Shown: positions 61,253 to 64,000 of the stretch, in pieces | Position numbering within the stretch: the first letter of the stretch is position 1 | Layout of the letters: the number at the start of each line of letters is the position of its first letter | Source of the DNA: JAFGPS01 sp964570855 | Lineage (GTDB): Bacteria; Planctomycetota; Phycisphaerae; Sedimentisphaerales; Anaerobacaceae | Length of the DNA: 64,000 nucleotides | Direction: 5' to 3' | NCBI GenBank assembly: GCA_964570855.1 | Contig: CAZMZR010000004.1 | Location: forward strand, 1-64,000 | Program-made: the position numbers and the translations under genes | The notes under the pieces: generated by a model | The model's database searches: none | What the model was told of the DNA's origin: nothing | Seen by the model: the letters and a program-made list of their open reading frames with translations, nothing else

Positions 61253-62659
61253 ATGAAAAAGACAACATTCGGCGTCATCGTTGGGAACCGCGGTTTTTTC
61301 CCCGATGCGTTAGCCAAAGACGGGCGTAAAAATATCCTCGATACGCTCAGGAAAAACGGCTTCAACACAGTCGCCCTTTCGATGCAGGAAACGAAATACG
61401 GCGCAGTTGAGACTTTTGCCGATGCCAAAAAATGCGCAGCCCTGTTTGCACAAAACAGCAACAAAATTGACGGCATAGTTGTAACGCTCCCGAATTTCGG
61501 CGATGAAAAAGGTGTCGCCGAGACAGTTAAACGCTCCGGTCTCGAAGTGCCGATTTTGATTCAGGCCGAGCCTGACGTTCAGGGCAAAATGACAATCGCC
61601 GACAGAAGAGATTCCTTCTGCGGTAAAATAAGTGCCTGCAACAATCTCAGACAGGCGGGCATTCCATATACTCTGACAAGCTCACACACAGTTGGAGTCG
61701 CTTCGGCACAGTTTAAGCAAGACCTGGATGACTTTGACTCGATTTGCAGAATCGTCAAGGGCCTTAAAAACGCCAGGTTCGGAGCCATCGGCGCCCGCAC
61801 CGGTGCATTTAATACCGTCCGTTACAGCGAAAAAATTCTCGAACTATCCGGCATCTCCGTAGAAACGATTGATTTATCCGAAATCCTTGGAAAAGTCGAA
61901 CTGCTTGCCGACAAAGACAGGGCCGTTAAAAGAAAACTGGATACTATTAAAAAGTATATCTCCACGAAGTCAATTCCCGAACAGCAGCTATTGAAAATGG
62001 CAAAATTCGGTTATGTCATCGACCAATGGATCAAAGAAAACGAGCTCAACGGGACCGCTATCCAATGCTGGACGGCACTGGAAGAGTTCTTTGGAATAGT
62101 ACCCTGCACGCTTATGAGTATGATGAGCGAATCTCTGGTCCCCAGCGCATGCGAGGTTGATATTACAGGCCTGTTAGGGATGTACATTCTTCAATTGGCC
62201 GCCGGGACACCAAGCGCCATTCTGGACTGGAACAATAACTACGGCTCCGATCCCGACAAATGCGTCCTGTTCCATTGCAGTAATCTGCCCAAGTCGTTCT
62301 TTGGAAGCTCAAAGATGGATTATCAGGAGATAATCGCCGGCTCAGTAGGAAAAGAAAATACATACGGCACGGTTGTCGGTTCAATAGCTCCGGGCAAGGC
62401 GACTTTCTGCAGGACTACTACCGACGATGCCGCCGGCGATATCTGTGCATATGTCGGACAAGGTAATTTCACAAACGATAAACTCGCGACTTTCGGCGGC
62501 TACGGCGTAATGAAAATCGCCAACCTCCAGCTTCTCCTGGAATACATCTGTAAAATGGGATATGAACATCACGTCGCCGTCAGCAGGTCTCAAAAGGCCG
62601 ATGCAATTGCAGAAGCCCTCGATAATTATATGGGCTGGGAAGTTTATCGCCACGAATAG
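61253..62659 (+). CDS. L-fucose/L-arabinose isomerase-fold protein, probable arabinose isomerase
   Basis: 468 residues. It belongs to the FucI-like isomerase superfamily: GVIVGNRGFFP N-terminus, GIVVTLPNFGDEKG, CWTALEEFFGIVPCTLMSMMSE, CEVDITGLLGMYIL, DWNNNYGSDPDKCVLFHCSNLP, VGSIAPGKATFCR and a C-terminal HHVAVS. The acidic residues of ALEEFFG and CEVD and the later His are the expected metal ligands. It is not the classical AraA sequence. Its place directly after araB and araD makes isomerisation of L-arabinose to L-ribulose the likely job; L-fucose or another aldose is possible. GGAGAG precedes the ATG. Confidence 0.87.
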   Translation: MKKTTFGVIVGNRGFFPDALAKDGRKNILDTLRKNGFNTVALSMQETKYGAVETFADAKKCAALFAQNSNKIDGIVVTLPNFGDEKGVAETVKRSGLEVPILIQAEPDVQGKMTIADRRDSFCGKISACNNLRQAGIPYTLTSSHTVGVASAQFKQDLDDFDSICRIVKGLKNARFGAIGARTGAFNTVRYSEKILELSGISVETIDLSEILGKVELLADKDRAVKRKLDTIKKYISTKSIPEQQLLKMAKFGYVIDQWIKENELNGTAIQCWTALEEFFGIVPCTLMSMMSESLVPSACEVDITGLLGMYILQLAAGTPSAILDWNNNYGSDPDKCVLFHCSNLPKSFFGSSKMDYQEIIAGSVGKENTYGTVVGSIAPGKATFCRTTTDDAAGDICAYVGQGNFTNDKLATFGGYGVMKIANLQLLLEYICKMGYEHHVAVSRSQKADAIAEALDNYMGWEVYRHE

Positions 62660-62691
62660 TATCCGGATATGCAGACAGCTTTATCAGGAAT

Positions 62692-62712
62692 TTGAAACTC
62701 ATGAATTTCAAA
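62692..62712. promoter_or_regulatory. Operator-like inverted repeat upstream of the GH127 gene
   Basis: TTTGAAA (62691-62697), loop CTCATGAA, TTTCAAA (62706-62712). It includes TTGAAACTCA, the same ten bases that overlap the araB -35 element. About 120 bases upstream of the GH127 start. Confidence 0.4.
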
Positions 62713-62833
62713 GCTTGCCTTGTAAGGATCCGAATTTATACAGGCAGAAATGCATAATCTCCCCTGATACCGGAATAATATAAAAACGGCATGCTAATAT
62801 GATACAGAAATGGATATTAAGGAGAAAGCTACC

Positions 62834-64000
62834 ATGAAACGATTCTTTTTATGCTCATTTTTTCTGATATATCTATCTGGTTTATCTAATGATGCTTTTG
62901 CCCAGGATTACCCAATCCAGCCCGTTCCATTTACAGCGGTCAAATTAAACGACGGATTCTGGGCGCCGCGCATTAAACGAAACCATGAAGTAACCATTCC
63001 TATCGCTATCGAACAATGTTACAAAACCGGTAGAGTCGATAATTTCCTGTTCGCCGCCGGATTAAAAGAAGGAAAGTTCTGCACGGATTACCCATTCGAC
63101 GACACGGACATATATAAAATCATCGAAGGGGCCAGCTATTCGATTCAGACCTTCCCCGACAAAGAGCTGGAAGCCAAAATAGATACTCTTATCGAGTACA
63201 TCGGCAAGGCCCAGGAGCCGGACGGTTATCTTTATACGACCCGAACTATCGACCCGAATCACCCTCACGAATGGGCAGGTTCGAAACGCTGGGAAAAGGT
63301 CTCTAACTTAAGTCACGAACTCTATAACAGCGGGCATTTATACGAAGCGGCCGTCGCGCATTATCAGGCAACCGGCAAACGAACATTGCTCGATATCGCC
63401 ATTAAAAACGCCGACCTGCTGTGCCGTGATTTCGGCCCCGGCAAGCTGGACAATTACCCCGGACACCAGATTGTCGAAATGGGACTGGTCAAAATGTACC
63501 GCGCGACGGGTAAAAAGGAATACCTCGACCTGGCAAAATTTTTCCTCGATATTCGCGACAAGGGCAGGCAATACAACCAGAGCCACAAAAAAGTCACCGA
63601 ACAGACCGAAGCCGTCGGCCACGCCGTACGCGCGACATACATGTATTCGGGCATGGCCGACGTTGCAGCTTTGACCGGAGATACGGCATATACGAATGCG
63701 ATAATCAGCATTTGGAAGGATGTTATCCGGGGCAAGCTTTATATCACGGGAGGTATCGGCGCAACTGGCGGACACGAAGGATTCGGCCCGCCTTACGTGC
63801 TGCCTAACTTAACTGCATACAACGAAACCTGTGCCGCTATCGGGAATATTTACTGGAACTATCGCCTGTTCCTTCTCGACGGTAACGCCGAATATTACGA
63901 CGTGCTGGAGCGGACGCTTTACAACGGAATGATTTCAGGTGTGTCACTGAGCGGCGACCGTTTCTTCTATCCGAATCCGCTCGAATCCCAGGGAAAGCAT
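62834..64000 (+). CDS. GH127 beta-L-arabinofuranosidase, cut by the window end
   Basis: 389 codons are visible; the C-terminus is missing. AAGGAG lies upstream of the ATG, and a signal peptide spans about 1-23 (ending SNDAFAQ). The GH127 (DUF1680) alpha/alpha barrel is clear: LNDGFWAPRIKRNHEVTIP, DTDIYKIIEGASY, GYLYTTRTID, LYNSGHLYEAAVAHY, QTEAVGHAVRATYMYSGMAD, GGIGATGGHEGFGPPY and YNETCAAIGNIYWNYRLF. By alignment with HypBA1, Glu315 (HEGFG) is the acid/base, and Glu331 and Cys333 (ETC) are two zinc ligands; the Cys nucleophile lies beyond the window. It releases L-arabinose for the adjacent catabolic genes. Confidence 0.93.
   Translation, partial: MKRFFLCSFFLIYLSGLSNDAFAQDYPIQPVPFTAVKLNDGFWAPRIKRNHEVTIPIAIEQCYKTGRVDNFLFAAGLKEGKFCTDYPFDDTDIYKIIEGASYSIQTFPDKELEAKIDTLIEYIGKAQEPDGYLYTTRTIDPNHPHEWAGSKRWEKVSNLSHELYNSGHLYEAAVAHYQATGKRTLLDIAIKNADLLCRDFGPGKLDNYPGHQIVEMGLVKMYRATGKKEYLDLAKFFLDIRDKGRQYNQSHKKVTEQTEAVGHAVRATYMYSGMADVAALTGDTAYTNAIISIWKDVIRGKLYITGGIGATGGHEGFGPPYVLPNLTAYNETCAAIGNIYWNYRLFLLDGNAEYYDVLERTLYNGMISGVSLSGDRFFYPNPLESQGKH

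Overview
This window reads as a chromosomal segment of a Gram-negative, polysaccharide-degrading bacterium. It is most probably a planctomycete of the class Phycisphaerae (Sedimentisphaerales type). That placement is an inference from gene content: an ECF sigma factor paired with a one-TM partner, a TPR protein carrying RNA-polymerase alpha-CTD modules, CotH/lamin-tail secreted proteins, SecDF fused in one chain, several sodium:solute symporters, GH29/GH127/DUF5060 glycosidases, and KDO synthesis implying an outer membrane. No rRNA or tRNA gene was found to confirm it.

Layout. 1-1.75 kb: a fused CobA-HemD tetrapyrrole enzyme on the minus strand. 2-6 kb: an ECF sigma/anchored-partner pair, then a DUF5060 glycosidase-like protein. 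6.2-15 kb: TPR/alpha-CTD protein, SpoIID-like lipoprotein, tgt, yajC, secDF and a LysM protein, all plus strand. 15-21 kb: a CotH kinase / VTC polyphosphate-polymerase-type / DUF4956 operon and a second CotH protein with a lamin-tail domain, minus strand. 21-29 kb: 6-phosphogluconolactonase and a TetR-TolC-adaptor-RND efflux operon. 29-33 kb: GH29 fucosidase and two related secreted coiled-coil proteins. 33-39.5 kb: a trp operon in the order trpE-G-D-F-B-A, lacking trpC, preceded by a Trp-codon leader peptide and terminator. 39.7-44 kb: a ribose-type sugar ABC transporter with two tandem binding proteins. 44.4-48.8 kb: kdsB, an AT-richer ATPase/TOPRIM-like pair, and pyrG. 48.8-56.4 kb: a coiled-coil lipoprotein, MTA phosphorylase, clostripain-family protease, symporter, queG, metK and a DUF547 lipoprotein. 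56.6-64 kb: an L-arabinose locus with a symporter, divergent from araB, araD, a FucI-fold isomerase and a GH127 beta-L-arabinofuranosidase cut by the window end.

How the parts fit. The arabinose locus gives a complete route: GH127 releases L-arabinose, the symporter imports it, and isomerase, kinase and epimerase convert it to xylulose-5-phosphate. Tgt and QueG serve queuosine modification. YajC/SecDF serve protein export. KdsB and PyrG serve KDO activation.

Most interesting signals: (i) a trp attenuator whose 17-residue leader with three Trp codons appears to be leaderless; (ii) a 27-bp motif with fixed spacing (GCAATAAAAA ... CGTCT) upstream of three separate secreted-protein operons, resembling an ECF-sigma promoter; (iii) two in-frame insertions of repeat DNA inside essential-type enzymes (cobA-hemD and kdsB); (iv) the compositionally distinct ATPase/TOPRIM pair translationally coupled to kdsB; (v) a CTP synthase whose glutaminase triad Glu is Cys; (vi) a shared TTGAAACTCA motif at the araB promoter and upstream of GH127.
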